A stretch of DNA of 64,000 bases from Arthrobacter sp. MA-N2 (GCF_000517125.1 NZ_KI912155.1:3622500-3686499), one strand, 5' to 3'; positions 1-9,991 are shown, counted from the stretch's first letter. The notes: generated from the sequence alone by a model not told the origin. Translations and numbers: made by a program.

Positions 1-296
1 TCCATCTGGAGGCGATCAGACTTTTCCTTGGCAAGTCTCACGATCATCTGCCCAGCCGTATCCACAAAAAGATCCATATCCACTTGCGGTTTTACGATGC
101 TCCGGACGGTCAGCACCTTCTGCTTGCGGCCAGCTGGCGGCGGCTGGATTGGCCGAGCCGCGGAAACAGCGGTAGCCATGTTCCGCACCTGCGCGGCATA
201 AGCTTTGCCAGCATATGCTGCACCCCGCTCACGGTTCGCCGCCCCGGGCCGATTCGTCCCCGGCCCAGCTCCGGACACATGGTAGAGATAACCCAT
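1..296 (-). CDS. Partial hypothetical protein, runs off the left edge
   Basis: An open frame on the minus strand has no stop from an ATG at 296 to the window edge, about 98 codons. A second in-frame ATG at 179 would give a shorter product starting MATAVSAARP. The stretch around residues 22-45 is rich in Ala and Arg, as in a real protein, but I recognise no domain. The ATG at 296 overlaps the possible plus-strand start at 295, so the two cannot both be full genes with promoters between them; the 179 start would leave room for divergent promoters. It lies beside a recombinase remnant, so it may belong to a decayed mobile element. Confidence 0.4.
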   Translation of the reverse strand, partial: MGYLYHVSGAGPGTNRPGAANRERGAAYAGKAYAAQVRNMATAVSAARPIQPPPAGRKQKVLTVRSIVKPQVDMDLFVDTAGQMIVRLAKEKSDRLQM

Positions 297-564
297 GCAT
301 CCCGTTTTCCTTACCGAGTTGTCATCGGATTTTCCTCCCGGAGCGACGTTCAAGACTCCCAAGCCGTCGGAGATCGATGACGAAGGCTTCGGCAACTTTC
401 GAGACGTCATTGATCTCCGCGGCACGACAGTCAAGGACGCTCGAACTTACCTAGCAGCACACAGGCGCGTGTTGGAATTCATAGATGCACTGGCGACCGC
501 CCCAGACGCCTTCGATGAATATGCGCAGGCCTTCGAGGCCGGCAGTGCTGTGGGTGCGGGCTTG
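295..564 (+). pseudogene. Possible truncated hypothetical gene
   Basis: An ATG at 295 opens about 85 codons of acidic, soluble-looking protein (for example DDEGFGNFRDVIDLRG, then FIDALATAPDAFDEYAQ). The frame formally continues to 981, but from about 565 on it only shadows the recombinase remnant in another frame. The reading is therefore an unrelated gene start joined to a recombinase fragment near 565-595. No family was recognised and no strong ribosome site precedes the start. Confidence 0.3.
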
Positions 565-576
565 TCGGGAGGCGCC

Positions 577-1640
577 GCCGACCAAAAATCCGGCGCCCGC
601 TCATCCGGCAAGCCTTTGAGCTCTACGCCACCGGCAACTACACGTTCGCAGACCTCTCCGAAGCCATGGAAGACCACGGTCTCACCACCAAACCAAGCGC
701 CAAGCGTCCGGCCAAGGCAATTGCCCCAACACACTTCTCGAGGCTGCTGCGCGACCGCTACTACTGCGGAATCATCACCTTGGATGGTGTCGAACATCCC
801 GGACGCCACGGAGCCCTCGTCCCCGACGACCTGTTTCACAAAGTCCAGCAGTTACTGGACAGCCGCGGCGTTGCCGGGGAACGACGCCGCATCCACGACC
901 ACTACCTCAAGGGCACGCTCTACTGTGACAACTGCCATAAACGGGGCATCGTCCACCGCATGGTCATCCAACGCTCGATAGGAAGGAGTGGCAACGAATA
1001 CTTCTACTTCTTCTGCGCCGGACGAACAGTCAAGGACTGTTCAACCAGCCACATAAGCACCGCCAGACTCGAAGATGCCATGATCCGTGAATACGGCAAG
1101 CTCCGCTTCACACCGGACTTCATCGACCTCGCTCGAACCCGAATCCGCGAAGCCCTCCGCGAAAAAGAGACCGCCAATCTACTCCTTCAAAAGCAGCTGG
1201 CAGCCACACTGCAGGACTGCGACGCAAAAGAAGAGAACCTGCTCGATCTCGCCGCCGACGGCACGATAACCAAGGACAGGATCCGCACACGACTGACCGA
1301 CATCGAGCGCCAGCGCACCAGGGTCCGCGAGCAGCTCGACAGCGTCGAATCCAATCTGGAAGCGGGAGCCCGCCATCTCGAAATCTATCTGGACCTACTG
1401 GCGGATCCGGAAGCCCTGTACCGGGCCGCCAGCGACCAGGAGCGCCGCCAGCTCAACCAAGCATTCTTCGTCAAAGTCTTGGTAGAAGACGAAGAAGTAA
1501 CAGGGACATTCCTGGCCGAACCGGTTTCGACGCTGGCTGCCGCTCACGCAGGCCACCAGGCCCTCCGAGCAGGAGCAAGCCGCCCGGACGCGCTGAGACG
1601 CGCACAGGCGCGCCACGCGGTCCACAGCGACACAGAAAAG
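577..1640 (+). pseudogene. Serine recombinase remnant (C-terminal part only)
   Basis: The sequence encodes the DNA-binding half of a large serine recombinase. After an apparent frameshift near 590 come the motif LIRQAFELYATGNYT, a recombinase-domain segment with RDRYYCGI, a zinc-ribbon-like part starting LYCDNC (about 910-1050), and a coiled coil to about 1450. The N-terminal catalytic resolvase domain with its active-site serine is absent, so it cannot recombine DNA. The frame has no stop of its own: it runs on through the palindrome at 1636-1669 and antisense through tRNA-Ala, formally to 1907, so the original 3' end also seems lost. An ATG at 666 lies inside the domain. It probably marks an old integration beside the tRNA gene. 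Confidence 0.7.
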
Positions 1641-1669
1641 GGAACCACCAGATCTGGTGGTTCCCTTTT
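1636..1669. terminator. Perfect 34-nt palindrome, probable bidirectional terminator
   Basis: Two 15-nt arms (aaaagggaaccacca and its complement) flank a GATC centre that is itself palindromic. The outer A and T runs give a T-tract in both directions. It can end transcription from tRNA-Ala on the minus strand and from the recombinase remnant on the plus strand. Confidence 0.8.
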
Positions 1670-1734
1670 GGTAACCGTTGAAAACTTACTCGACGGCATC
1701 CACGATGTCGATGGTTCGAATAAGGCCTCCAGGG

Positions 1735-1807
1735 TGGAGCTGAGGGGACTCGAACCCCTGACCCCCTGCATGCCATGCAGGTGCGCTACCAGCTGCGCCA
1801 CAGCCCC
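1735..1807 (-). tRNA. tRNA-Ala (GGC)
   Basis: A complete 73-nt cloverleaf reads on the minus strand. Acceptor GGGGCTG pairs with CAGCTCC, the anticodon loop is ATGGCAT with anticodon GGC, and the T-arm contains GGTTCGAGTCC. The discriminator is A and CCA is not encoded. The serine-recombinase remnant lies directly beyond its 3' end, as expected where elements integrate at tRNA genes. Confidence 0.96.
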
Positions 1808-1950
1808 ATATTCTTGCTGCTTCATGAACCTCGCAAAGGCTTTGAAACCCAAGCTCGATTTCGGATTCCTCCGAAGCAACTCAAATATCTTAGAACAGCG
1901 TTTCTGAAAATTCCAAATCCGGCATATTCAGTTCTTTTACCGCTGTGAGG

Positions 1951-2349
1951 CTAGGATTCCTCTACGGCAGGAGCCTTCGCCGAAGCGTCGTCGCCGAGGT
2001 CCAGATCAACTACCGGGCAGTCTCTCCATAGGCGTTCCAACGCGTAGAACACCCTGTCTTCGGAGTGCTGGACGTGCACCACGATGTCGGCATAGTCCAG
2101 CAGAACCCAGCGGCCCTCGGAACGCCCTTCGCGGCGCACGGGGCGCAGATCCTGCTTGAGCAGTTCCTCTTCAATGCCGTCAACAATGGCGTTGACCTGG
2201 CGTTCAGTCGGGGCGGAAGCGATCAGGAAAATGTCGGTCAGGGCCAGGCGTTCGCTGACGTCCAGAGCGATGATGTCCTCGGCCAGCTTGTCCGCTGCCG
2301 CGCGGGCGGCATGGCGGGCCAAGAGGACGGATTGTTCATGTGCAGTCAC
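1951..2349 (-). CDS. rsfS: Ribosomal silencing factor RsfS
   Basis: The 132-residue protein belongs to the RsfS/DUF143/Iojap family, which binds ribosomal protein L14 (uL14) and blocks subunit joining in starvation. Family features are DIIALDVSERLALTDIF near the N-terminus, the segment RQVNAIVDGIEEEL, and WVLLDYADIVVHVQ followed by YALERLW. I chose the GTG at 2349 because AAGGAG stands six nucleotides upstream; the frame is open 17 codons further but without a better site. It follows nadD and an unknown gene, the usual actinobacterial order. Confidence 0.93.
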   Translation of the reverse strand: MTAHEQSVLLARHAARAAADKLAEDIIALDVSERLALTDIFLIASAPTERQVNAIVDGIEEELLKQDLRPVRREGRSEGRWVLLDYADIVVHVQHSEDRVFYALERLWRDCPVVDLDLGDDASAKAPAVEES

Positions 2350-2412
2350 GGGACTCCTTGTATGCGGCTCCGAGAATGGACGAAGCCTGTTGGGTGGCAA
2401 AAGCCTTTATGG

Positions 2413-3657
2413 TCAGCGGGACAGTCCGCTGGTGATCATGATGATGCCCGTAATGAGGGCGATGACTCCGATGCCGACGAGTCCCAGGACCAAGAGGCGG
2501 GCACGTTGCGCGCGTCCAAGTCCTGCCGTCGCGGCGTCGAGCGGTTCAAGTCCGTATGCCGAAGTTGCAGAAACGGGCGGATGTTCGGCCGCTTCAGCGA
2601 ACGCCTCCCCCTCGGGTGCAGGGCCCGACGCCGGGCGGCGACCGGCCGCTTTCGCGGCCGCTTCCGCGCGGGCAAGGACTCCTGCCCTGCCGCGCAAGCT
2701 GCGTGGCTTGCCCGACGCCGACTGCCCAGGCTTCAACTTCGCTCCAGGCGAGGTCACCAGCGGGACAAAGCTGGTGCTGGGCGGCTTCATGACAGGACGG
2801 TCAAGTCCCGGAACCTTCACGAATTCCAAAGGGGTGACCATCGCGAGGTTACTGGCCGCAGAAGGCTCCACCCGGACCGCAGCCGGAGGACGGCTGTTCC
2901 GCTCGGCGAGCTTCTGCTTGTCCATGGCCCTCTTGTTGAGGACCGCCTCGCGTTCAGCCTGGGCGATTTGCTCAGCCAAAGCCTCAGGATCGGCCGGCTC
3001 GTCGTCCGAACCGGCGACGTCGCGCCCAGGTCCCCCAACCTTCTCCACCGCTGATTCCATGGCCGCAATGTGCTCAAGTTTGCTGGATTGATTCCTGGCC
3101 TGGGCAGCCAGCAGCTCGCGGGCCATCAAGGCCTGCTCCACGGTCATATCCGGTGCACCGGGAGGCGGTCCTGCCGTCACCCTGACACTGCCGTCGGGCG
3201 ATGTGCCAATGGGGGCGTCACCGGCCTGTTGCTTGCCGGCGGTTTGCGCGGGAACGCTGGAGGTCCTGGACCCGGATGCGGGCGTCGCCACAATCGGGAT
3301 CGCCGAGGTTCCCGGGGCAACTTCCTCCTGTAACTGCTGCAGGCGCAGCTGGCGGCGTGTGGGCGGACCGCCGCGCGAAAGCTGCTGCTCTTTGTCCGCG
3401 AGCTCTTTGATAGCGCGGAGGGCGGCACGATCGCGGGCACGCGCTTGGGAAGAACGTTCCGCGGCGGGCTTCGCGTCCACCGGAGCATCCGCCACCCGGC
3501 GCACCCGATTGGCCGAAGCTCCCGCAGGGGCCTGCTCGGCGTCGTTGGAAGTAACGGCCCCGGCTACTGCCGGGCGTCCGCCAGTGTCTCCCAGGCGGGC
3601 GTCCCGGGCTCGCCGAAGCTCGCGCCGGCTACGGATGGGGGGCTGTTCCTGGCTCAT
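2413..3657 (-). CDS. Unknown Ala/Arg-rich protein with C-terminal membrane anchor
   Basis: The 414-residue protein has a charged N-terminus (RSRRELRRARDAR), a long low-complexity middle rich in Ala, Pro, Arg and Glu with a helical stretch around residues 215-250, and one hydrophobic segment at the very C-terminus (LLVLGLVGIGVIALITGIIM). This topology suggests a tail-anchored cytoplasmic protein. Its ATG lies seven nucleotides after the nadD stop, so it is probably translationally coupled to nadD and co-transcribed with rsfS. I know no function; similar genes occupy this slot in related Micrococcaceae. Confidence 0.8.
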   Translation of the reverse strand: MSQEQPPIRSRRELRRARDARLGDTGGRPAVAGAVTSNDAEQAPAGASANRVRRVADAPVDAKPAAERSSQARARDRAALRAIKELADKEQQLSRGGPPTRRQLRLQQLQEEVAPGTSAIPIVATPASGSRTSSVPAQTAGKQQAGDAPIGTSPDGSVRVTAGPPPGAPDMTVEQALMARELLAAQARNQSSKLEHIAAMESAVEKVGGPGRDVAGSDDEPADPEALAEQIAQAEREAVLNKRAMDKQKLAERNSRPPAAVRVEPSAASNLAMVTPLEFVKVPGLDRPVMKPPSTSFVPLVTSPGAKLKPGQSASGKPRSLRGRAGVLARAEAAAKAAGRRPASGPAPEGEAFAEAAEHPPVSATSAYGLEPLDAATAGLGRAQRARLLVLGLVGIGVIALITGIIMITSGLSR

Positions 3658-3664
3658 TCAAAAC

Positions 3665-4402
3665 TCACTCAGTACGGGCTTGGCGGTCTGATCCGGTCAT
3701 AGCATGCAGGGGCTCCCCCATGCCGGGTTTGCCCGAGTACAGCCTGTATTTGGCGATGTACTGCACTACTCCGTCAGGTACGAGGTACCAGACCGGGTTG
3801 CCGGCACCCACCCGGGCGCGGCAATCGGTCGAGGAAATCGCCATGGCGGGCACTTCCAGGAGACTGACGTCCTCCCTGCCCATGCCATCAAGGACGTGAC
3901 CAGGCCGGGTGACACCCACGAAGTGCGCCAATGACCAGAGCTCGTCGACATCTTTCCAGGAAAGTATCTGCGCCAGGGCGTCCGCGCCCGTGATGAAGAA
4001 AAGGTCTGCATCCGGCCGCTGGTTCCGGAGGTCACGCAAGGTGTCTATCGTGAACGTGGGGCCGGGACGGTCCACATCCACGCGACTCACCGTGAAATTG
4101 GGGTTGGAAGCAGTGGCAATGACGGTCATCAAGTACCGGTGCTCCGCTTCGCTGACCTGCTTGTGCGACTTCTGCCATGGCTGTCCGGTGGGCACGAAGA
4201 CCACTTCGTCCAAGCGGAACTTCGCAGCGACCTCGCTGGCAGCAACCAAGTGGCCGTGATGAATGGGATCGAATGTCCCACCCATCACGCCCAAGCGAAG
4301 CCGGCGCCCCGTTTCCTCGAAAGGTTTTGCGGCGGAAATGTTAGTGACCCAGCCCTGGGTGCTTCGCCGGGTGCTGGCGGTGCGGATCCGAGTGCTCTTC
4401 AA
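3665..4402 (-). CDS. nadD: Nicotinate-nucleotide adenylyltransferase NadD
   Basis: This enzyme joins ATP and nicotinate mononucleotide to form deamido-NAD in NAD synthesis. The nucleotidyltransferase signature [15 protein letters not shown], containing the HxGH motif, starts near residue 38; the second motif ISSTDCRAR, the family ISST-x-R signature, lies near residue 190. The start is uncertain. The longest frame begins with TTG at 4402 and overlaps the upstream membrane gene by 62 nt. TTG 4294, GTG 4288 and ATG 4285 lie just before the conserved core, and none has a convincing ribosome site. Confidence 0.93.
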   Translation of the reverse strand: MKSTRIRTASTRRSTQGWVTNISAAKPFEETGRRLRLGVMGGTFDPIHHGHLVAASEVAAKFRLDEVVFVPTGQPWQKSHKQVSEAEHRYLMTVIATASNPNFTVSRVDVDRPGPTFTIDTLRDLRNQRPDADLFFITGADALAQILSWKDVDELWSLAHFVGVTRPGHVLDGMGREDVSLLEVPAMAISSTDCRARVGAGNPVWYLVPDGVVQYIAKYRLYSGKPGMGEPLHAMTGSDRQARTE

Positions 4403-4580
4403 CGGCGTCGTGGCGGTTGCCGAGATTCGTGTAGGAAACTGCCACGAACATCAGCACCAGCAAGATGCAGAACATGGAGACACCGAAGACCCAAGGTTCA
4501 GCCCACAACGGAGCCGGTGCTTCAGCTCCGCTCTCGCCCCCTTGGGTGAGAACGGAAATGGCGATCTGCTGAAACTGCAT
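4341..4580 (-). CDS. Small single-span membrane protein
   Basis: The 79-residue protein has one hydrophobic helix ([19 protein letters not shown], about residues 30-48) and a His/Asp-rich cytoplasmic tail. A strong GGGGAG site lies four nucleotides before the ATG. It overlaps the longest nadD frame by 62 nt, so it is probably the first gene of the nadD-rsfS operon. Function unknown. Confidence 0.8.
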   Translation of the reverse strand: MQFQQIAISVLTQGGESGAEAPAPLWAEPWVFGVSMFCILLVLMFVAVSYTNLGNRHDAVEEHSDPHRQHPAKHPGLGH

Positions 4581-4659
4581 TTTCTCCCCTAGCGGTTCAA
4601 AGGATTTCGACGGCGGATCCTCCCACCGTTCAGGACTTCTGTTCTATGTTACAGCGTTG

Positions 4660-6030
4660 CTAGCTTCGGATCTGGCCTTCACCCTGGACGATCCACTTGG
4701 TAGTGGTCAACTCAGTGAGGCCCATCGGACCGCGTGCGTGCAGCTTCTGGGTAGAGATGCCCACCTCGGCACCCAAGCCGAGCTCGCCACCATCCGTGAA
4801 ACGCGTCGAAGCGTTCACGATGACAGCCGCAGAATCGATATCTGCGATGAACTTCTCGGCGTTCGCCAGATTGTTCGTCAGGATGGCTTCGGTGTGACCC
4901 GTCGACCATTTCCGAATGTGGGCGACTGCCTCGTCGAGGTCGTCAACCATAGCTACGGCGAGGTCAAGATCCATGTATTCGGTGGCCCAATCGACGTCGT
5001 CGGCCGGCACCGTCTCCACCGCGCCGGACAGCGCCGCCTGGATCCGCGGGTCGACATGCAAGGTGACGCCGGCGGAGCGCAGAGCGGCGGCGACGGCGGG
5101 CAGCACGGTGGATTTCGAGTGCACCAAAAGGGTCTCTACCGTGTTGCAGACGCTGGGGCGCTGGGTCTTGGCGTTGAGCAGGATATTGACAGCCATCTCT
5201 TCGCTGGCGGATTCGTCGATGAAGATATGAACATTTCCTTCGCCGGTCTCGATAACGGGCACAGAAGAGTTGTTCACCACAGTCTGGATCAGATCGCGTC
5301 CACCGCGGGGAATCAGCACGTCCACCCTGCCGCGGGCCCGCATCAGGACAGCAGCGCCCTCGCGGCCGAACTGGTCCACGGTCTGGACAGCGTCGGCAGG
5401 CAGCCCCACGGATTCCAGGGCATCACGAAGGATCGCCACCAAGGCCGCGTTGGTGTGCGCAGCAGCCGAGCCGCCGCGCAGGATCACGGCATTGCCACTC
5501 TTCAAGGCAAGTCCCGCGATATCGACAGTAACGTTGGGGCGGGCCTCGTAGATCGCTGCGACCACTCCCATGGGCACGTTCACCTGGCGCAGGCGCAGCC
5601 CATTCGGAAGCGTCTGGCCGCGGACCACATTACCCACGGGGTCAGGCAAGCCCGCGAGGTTCTCAAGTGCCGCCACAAGGCCTTCAATACGCGCCGCGGT
5701 CAAGGTCAATCGGTCCAGCATGGCGGCGGAGGTTCCGTTGATGCGGCCTGCCTCGACGTCCTTGGCGTTGGCTGCGAGAACTTCCGCTTCGTGTTCCCGC
5801 AGGGCGGAGCCAATGGCACGCAGGGCGCGGTCCTTCCAGGCACGGTTCGCGTGTCCCATACGGCGCGTGGCGTGTCGCGAGCGGTCGGCAATCGAGTGCA
5901 CGGCAGCTTCGACCTGCTCGGGGGTGAGTGGCGCAGTTCCCGGCTCCCGGGTTTCCGGCGCCTGGGCGGCATGGCCGGAAGTCAGGGCGTCGGTCATCAC
6001 GGGAGCATCGGGGGTAAGAGCCTCAGTCAT
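4660..6030 (-). CDS. proA: Glutamate-5-semialdehyde dehydrogenase ProA
   Basis: ProA reduces glutamyl-5-phosphate to glutamate-5-semialdehyde with NADPH, the second step of proline synthesis. The 456-residue protein has the aldehyde-dehydrogenase-like fold, with cofactor-binding region GVVAAIYEARPNVT near residue 156 and the catalytic cysteine in PSVCNTVET near residue 295. Its ATG overlaps the proB stop (ATGA), so the two proline genes are translationally coupled. The first 35 residues form a variable Pro/Ala/Thr-rich extension. Confidence 0.97.
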   Translation of the reverse strand: MTEALTPDAPVMTDALTSGHAAQAPETREPGTAPLTPEQVEAAVHSIADRSRHATRRMGHANRAWKDRALRAIGSALREHEAEVLAANAKDVEAGRINGTSAAMLDRLTLTAARIEGLVAALENLAGLPDPVGNVVRGQTLPNGLRLRQVNVPMGVVAAIYEARPNVTVDIAGLALKSGNAVILRGGSAAAHTNAALVAILRDALESVGLPADAVQTVDQFGREGAAVLMRARGRVDVLIPRGGRDLIQTVVNNSSVPVIETGEGNVHIFIDESASEEMAVNILLNAKTQRPSVCNTVETLLVHSKSTVLPAVAAALRSAGVTLHVDPRIQAALSGAVETVPADDVDWATEYMDLDLAVAMVDDLDEAVAHIRKWSTGHTEAILTNNLANAEKFIADIDSAAVIVNASTRFTDGGELGLGAEVGISTQKLHARGPMGLTELTTTKWIVQGEGQIRS

Positions 6031-7217
6031 TCTCCAAGTTTAGTGGAGCGGGACGACTGGACCAGTACGAGGTCGTCAACATGAACAACTACGCGGTCAT
6101 ATCCCCTGCCAAGGTCCTTGGCGAGCTCCTTGGTTGAGCGGCCAAGCATGCGGGGAAGCTCCTCCGAGGAATAGTTCACCAGCCCCCGGGCAATGACAGT
6201 GCCCTCGTGGGAAAACATCTCCACCGGGTCGCCGGGCTCAAAGTCCCCCTGCACGGATGAAATCCCGGCGGGCAGCAGCGAAGTGTGGCGGTCGCGCACA
6301 GCCTTGACAGCGCCGTCGTCGAGCACCAAACGGCCCCGAACCGACGCGAGGTGGGCCAACCAGAGCAGACGGACGGGTTTGCGGTTGCCATTGATGGCGA
6401 ACCACGTGCCCACGTCTTCGCCCGCGAGGGCGGCTGCGGCATTCGCCGTCGACGTCACAAGGGCGTGGATGCCGGAGCCCGCGGCGATGGACGCAGCCTC
6501 CACCTTGGTGGTCATGCCACCGGTACCGACTCCTGCCTTGCCCGCCTTGCCGATGGTCACGCCGACGAGGTCCTGGGGACCGCTAACGAGCGGGATGCGC
6601 TTGGCGCCCAACGACGGCGGACCGTCGTAGAGGGCGTCGACGTCGGAAAGCAGGACCAGCGCGTCCGCACGCACGAGGTGCGCCACCAAGGCGGCCAAGC
6701 GGTCATTGTCGCCAAAGCGGATTTCGTGCGTGGCTACGGTGTCGTTTTCGTTCACGACCGGCACCACGCCGAGGTTCAACAAACGGTCCAACGCCCGGTA
6801 CGCGTTGCTGTGCTGCGTGCGCCGCATCAAGTCATCCGCGGTCAGCAGGACCTGGCTGACGGTGACTCCATGCGCGGCAAAAGCCTGCGAGTAACGCGCC
6901 ATCAACAGCCCCTGCCCCACGCTGGCGGCAGCCTGCTGTGTGGCGAGATCCTTCGGACGTTTGGCAAGGCCGAGCGGTGCGAGACCTGCCGCGATGGCAC
7001 CGGAGGAGACCAGAATGATCTCGGTCCCCGAGTTGCGCTTCTCGGCCAGAGCGTGGACGAGTGCAGTCAGCGCCTTCTCCGAGATGCCACCCTTGATGCT
7101 GGTCAGCGAGGACGAACCCACCTTGACCACGATCCGCTTGGCGCCGGCCAACGCTTGGCGTTCGGCGGCGTCGTCACCATCAGTGGCTTCAGCGATGCGG
7201 GCCGTACTAGTCGTCAT
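6027..7217 (-). CDS. proB: Glutamate 5-kinase ProB
   Basis: ProB phosphorylates glutamate at the gamma carboxyl, the first and feedback-controlled step of proline synthesis. An amino-acid-kinase domain (about residues 25-280) shows [20 protein letters not shown] and the PVVNENDTV and GTGGMTTK signatures. A C-terminal PUA domain (about 300-385) is present, as in the full-length family. The start overlaps the obg stop by 11 nt, so obg, proB and proA probably form one transcript. Confidence 0.97.
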   Translation of the reverse strand: MTTSTARIAEATDGDDAAERQALAGAKRIVVKVGSSSLTSIKGGISEKALTALVHALAEKRNSGTEIILVSSGAIAAGLAPLGLAKRPKDLATQQAAASVGQGLLMARYSQAFAAHGVTVSQVLLTADDLMRRTQHSNAYRALDRLLNLGVVPVVNENDTVATHEIRFGDNDRLAALVAHLVRADALVLLSDVDALYDGPPSLGAKRIPLVSGPQDLVGVTIGKAGKAGVGTGGMTTKVEAASIAAGSGIHALVTSTANAAAALAGEDVGTWFAINGNRKPVRLLWLAHLASVRGRLVLDDGAVKAVRDRHTSLLPAGISSVQGDFEPGDPVEMFSHEGTVIARGLVNYSSEELPRMLGRSTKELAKDLGRGYDRVVVHVDDLVLVQSSRSTKLGE

Positions 7218-8796
7218 TTTCGGCTTCCAGGCCGCTTTCCTTCAGGGGCCTGGGTAGCCGACGGCCACTCACGGACTCGGTCCAGATGCCCGCCTTGCGC
7301 TCGGCTTCCAGCTCGGCGCGCGCGGCGGCCTTGGCTTCGCGGCGTTCGATCTGCTCGTCGCGCTTCTGCGAACGGGTGGGCCGATCGCCGATGTCGGCAA
7401 CACGGATGTCGGTGCCTCGCGGCGTTGCCAGGAGTTCGGCGCCCGCCATCATGGTGGGCTCCCAGTCGAACACGACGCCGTCCTCTTCGCCGATCACCAC
7501 GGTGTCACCCGGAATCGCGCCCATCTTGAACAACTCGTTTTCAATGCCGAGCTTGGCCAGGCGATCTGCCAAGTAGCCGATGGCTTCTTCGTTGGTGAAA
7601 TCAGTCTGCTTGACCCAGCGGACCGGCTTCTCCCCCAACACGCGGAAGAGCGGCTCGAGGTTCTTTTCCTCGCGGCGGATCTTGAAGCCGGACTCATTGA
7701 CCGCGCGCGGGCGGAGCACAGGAGCAACAACCTTGGGAGGCGCAGTGGCAACGGCCTTGCGGGCGGCCATGACAATCTCGCCCATGGCGTAGCTCAGTTG
7801 GCGCAGGCCTTCATGGCTCGTGGCGGAAACTTCGAAGACGCGGTAGCCGCGCTGTTCCAGTTCCGGACGGACAAACTCCGCCATGTCCCGGCCATCCGGC
7901 AGGTCCACCTTGTTGAGTACAACAAGCTTGGGGCGTTCATTCAGGGGGACCACTTCGCCGTCCACGCCGGCGTAGCTCATGTCCACCGCGTACTTGTCCA
8001 ACTCTTGCTCGATGATCGCAAGGTCAGAGAGCGGGTCTCTTTCCGCTTCCAAGGTTCCACAGTCCAGCACGTGCACCAGCGCAGCACAACGCTCCACGTG
8101 GCGCAGGAAGTTATGGCCGAGGCCCTTTCCTTCGCTTGCTCCTTCGATCAGCCCGGGAACGTCGGCAATAGTGAATCGGACGTCACCGGCCTGGACCACG
8201 CCAAGGTTGGGAATCAGGGTGGTGAACGGGTAGTCGGCGATTTTGGGCCGAGCCGCTGACATCGCTGCGACGAGGCTGGACTTGCCTGCCGAGGGGAAGC
8301 CGACCAGCGCGATGTCGGCAATGGACTTCAGTTCCAGGACGATGTCGCTGGAATCGCCTTCAATACCGAGGAGCGCGAAACCCGGAGCCCGGCGTTTCTG
8401 CGAAGACAAGGAGGAGTTGCCGAGGCCGCCCTGGCCACCGGCAGCGGCGATGAATTCGGTGCCTTCTCCTACGAGGTCGGCCAGGACAACACCGTCCTTG
8501 GTCTTGACCACGGTGCCATCCGGAACCGGAAGCACCAGGGTTTCACCGTTCTTGCCGCCGCGCCAGTCACCCATGCCCGGGCCGCCGTTGGTTGCGTGGC
8601 GGTGCGGTGCGTGGTGGTAATCAAGCAAAGTGGTGGTCTGGGCATCAACGCGCAGGATGACGTCGCCGCCGTTACCGCCGTTACCGCCGTCGGGTCCGCC
8701 GAGCGGCTTGAACTTCTCGCGCTTAACAGAGACACAGCCGTGGCCGCCTGTTCCGCCGGATACGTGAAGTACTACCCGGTCTACGAAGGTCGCCAC
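7207..8796 (-). CDS. obg: GTPase Obg (CgtA)
   Basis: Obg is a ribosome-associated GTPase for 50S maturation and stress adaptation. Of 529 residues, about 1-160 form the glycine-rich Obg fold ([14 protein letters not shown]), followed by the G domain with P-loop GFPSAGKSS, switch DVPGLIEGA and NKVD, then a C-terminal OCT domain (about 345-425) and a charged tail. The GTG at 8796 is chosen because GAGGAG stands eight nucleotides upstream and because [12 protein letters not shown] is the family N-terminus; the longer open frame has no such site. Confidence 0.97.
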   Translation of the reverse strand: MATFVDRVVLHVSGGTGGHGCVSVKREKFKPLGGPDGGNGGNGGDVILRVDAQTTTLLDYHHAPHRHATNGGPGMGDWRGGKNGETLVLPVPDGTVVKTKDGVVLADLVGEGTEFIAAAGGQGGLGNSSLSSQKRRAPGFALLGIEGDSSDIVLELKSIADIALVGFPSAGKSSLVAAMSAARPKIADYPFTTLIPNLGVVQAGDVRFTIADVPGLIEGASEGKGLGHNFLRHVERCAALVHVLDCGTLEAERDPLSDLAIIEQELDKYAVDMSYAGVDGEVVPLNERPKLVVLNKVDLPDGRDMAEFVRPELEQRGYRVFEVSATSHEGLRQLSYAMGEIVMAARKAVATAPPKVVAPVLRPRAVNESGFKIRREEKNLEPLFRVLGEKPVRWVKQTDFTNEEAIGYLADRLAKLGIENELFKMGAIPGDTVVIGEEDGVVFDWEPTMMAGAELLATPRGTDIRVADIGDRPTRSQKRDEQIERREAKAAARAELEAERKAGIWTESVSGRRLPRPLKESGLEAENDD

Positions 8797-8870
8797 GTGT
8801 TTCTCCTCTGTGTGGAAAGTACTGCTTGAAATGCGTGGTGCAAGCTTTGCGCCACCGCGCGCCCTAGTAA

Positions 8871-8876
8871 ATTCTA
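8871..8876 (-). promoter_or_regulatory. Candidate -10 box of the obg-proB-proA operon
   Basis: TAGAAT reads on the minus strand between the rpmA terminator and obg, giving a leader of roughly 70 nt. No clear -35 box was identified. Confidence 0.4.
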
Positions 8877-8894
8877 GTGCGGTTAAAAAGACAA

Positions 8895-8922
8895 GTGGAG
8901 CGGGCCATACGGCCCGCTCCAC
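8895..8922 (-). terminator. Rho-independent terminator of rplU-rpmA
   Basis: A 12-bp perfect GC-rich stem (gtggagcgggcc) with a four-base loop is followed on the minus strand by TTGTCTTTTT. It separates the ribosomal-protein operon from obg. Confidence 0.88.
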
Positions 8923-8939
8923 CCGTTCAGAACGTGTTA

Positions 8940-9203
8940 TTACTCTGCAGCTGCAGCAGCAACGATGTTCACTACGCGACGGCCACGGCGAGTACCGAAC
9001 TCAACCGCACCTGCCTGCAGGGCGAACAGGGTGTCGTCGCCACCGCGGCCGACGCCGGCGCCCGGGTGGAAGTGGGTACCCCGCTGGCGGACGATGATTT
9101 CGCCTGCGGAAACGACCTGGCCACCGAAGCGCTTTACGCCGAGGTACTGGGCGTTGGAGTCACGACCGTTGCGAGTGGAACTCGCGCCTTTTTTATGTGC
9201 CAT
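8940..9203 (-). CDS. rpmA: 50S ribosomal protein L27
   Basis: The 87-residue protein begins [19 protein letters not shown], typical of L27 (bL27), with the conserved GVKRFGGQ and GTHFHPG motifs. L27 reaches towards the peptidyl-transferase centre through its N-terminus. There is no cleavable N-terminal extension of the Firmicute type. It follows rplU by about 60 nt and shares its terminator. Confidence 0.98.
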   Translation of the reverse strand: MAHKKGASSTRNGRDSNAQYLGVKRFGGQVVSAGEIIVRQRGTHFHPGAGVGRGGDDTLFALQAGAVEFGTRRGRRVVNIVAAAAAE

Positions 9204-9263
9204 TTGAAATGCCTGCCTTTAAATTCTGGGGAATCTGTTGAAAACCTGAAGAACAACCAGTGG

Positions 9264-9572
9264 TTACTTGATACCGGTGATCTTGATCTTGGTCAGTTCT
9301 TGACGGTGACCCTGGCGCTTCTTGTAGCCGGTCTTGTTCTTGAACTTCTGGATGACGATCTTCGGACCACGGAGGTCTTCGAGGATCTCAGCCGTAACCT
9401 TGACCTTGGCCAGATCCGCAGCGGCGGAGGTGACCTTGTCACCGTCCACCAGGAGCAGTGCGGGCAGCTCAAGGGTGCTGCCGGCTCCACCGGGGACGCG
9501 GTTCAGGGTTACGTAGTCTCCAACGGAAACCTTTTCTTGGCGGCCGCCTGCGCGGACAATCGCGTACACCAC
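9264..9572 (-). CDS. rplU: 50S ribosomal protein L21
   Basis: L21 (bL21) binds 23S rRNA near L20. The 102-residue protein shows [11 protein letters not shown] at the start, [10 protein letters not shown], and the C-terminal signature [16 protein letters not shown] placed the start at the first of two GTG codons before TAC (9572), the usual length for Arthrobacter L21; a GTG at 9584 would add four residues. Neither has a strong ribosome site. Confidence 0.96.
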   Translation of the reverse strand: MVYAIVRAGGRQEKVSVGDYVTLNRVPGGAGSTLELPALLLVDGDKVTSAAADLAKVKVTAEILEDLRGPKIVIQKFKNKTGYKKRQGHRQELTKIKITGIK

Positions 9573-9991
9573 TTGGGCACTCACTTCTCTCGACGTTTAT
9601 TACTAAATTTGCGTGCGGAACCCCGATCCGAAAACGGACCTGGTTCACGCTGTGCCTCAACGCCGTGGACTCCGGTACGGAATCCATGAGTCATCCCTCG
9701 AACAGTTCCGAATGAAAGGCTAGTTTCACAGAAAAGTCTCTAGGGGCATAACCCAAGTGTTGGCGTAAGCACCGAAGATCTAGATTACGCTAGTTTCGCC
9801 TTCGGCTGCAAATGAGGCCAGGCCCGGAGGCCGCCATGTGATGGCTGCCACAGACAGGCTATGCCGCCGTCCGCTACCGTGCCCGTCCACCATACCCTGC
9901 CGGCCGGGAAAAGCTTGGATCCTCAGTCCAACACGCTGCAGCGCCCGGCGAAATAGCCCCTCACCGAGTCTTGGGGCGCAACGAACCAGGC
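9573..9991. other. Intergenic region upstream of rplU
   Basis: About 420 nt between rplU and the 3' end of thiD-tenA. It must hold the rplU promoter, but I cannot assign -35/-10 boxes with confidence. No convincing gene, tRNA or terminator hairpin was seen; the minus-strand frame extending in from 10256 looks like a shadow. Confidence 0.4.

Noticed and set aside
1640..1907. C-terminal extension of the recombinase frame through tRNA-Ala
   Set aside because: The sequence is antisense tRNA and intergenic DNA; reading through reflects loss of the original stop.
4657..6084. 475-codon plus-strand open frame opposite proA
   Set aside because: Antisense shadow of proA with His/Gly-rich composition and no promoter or family match.
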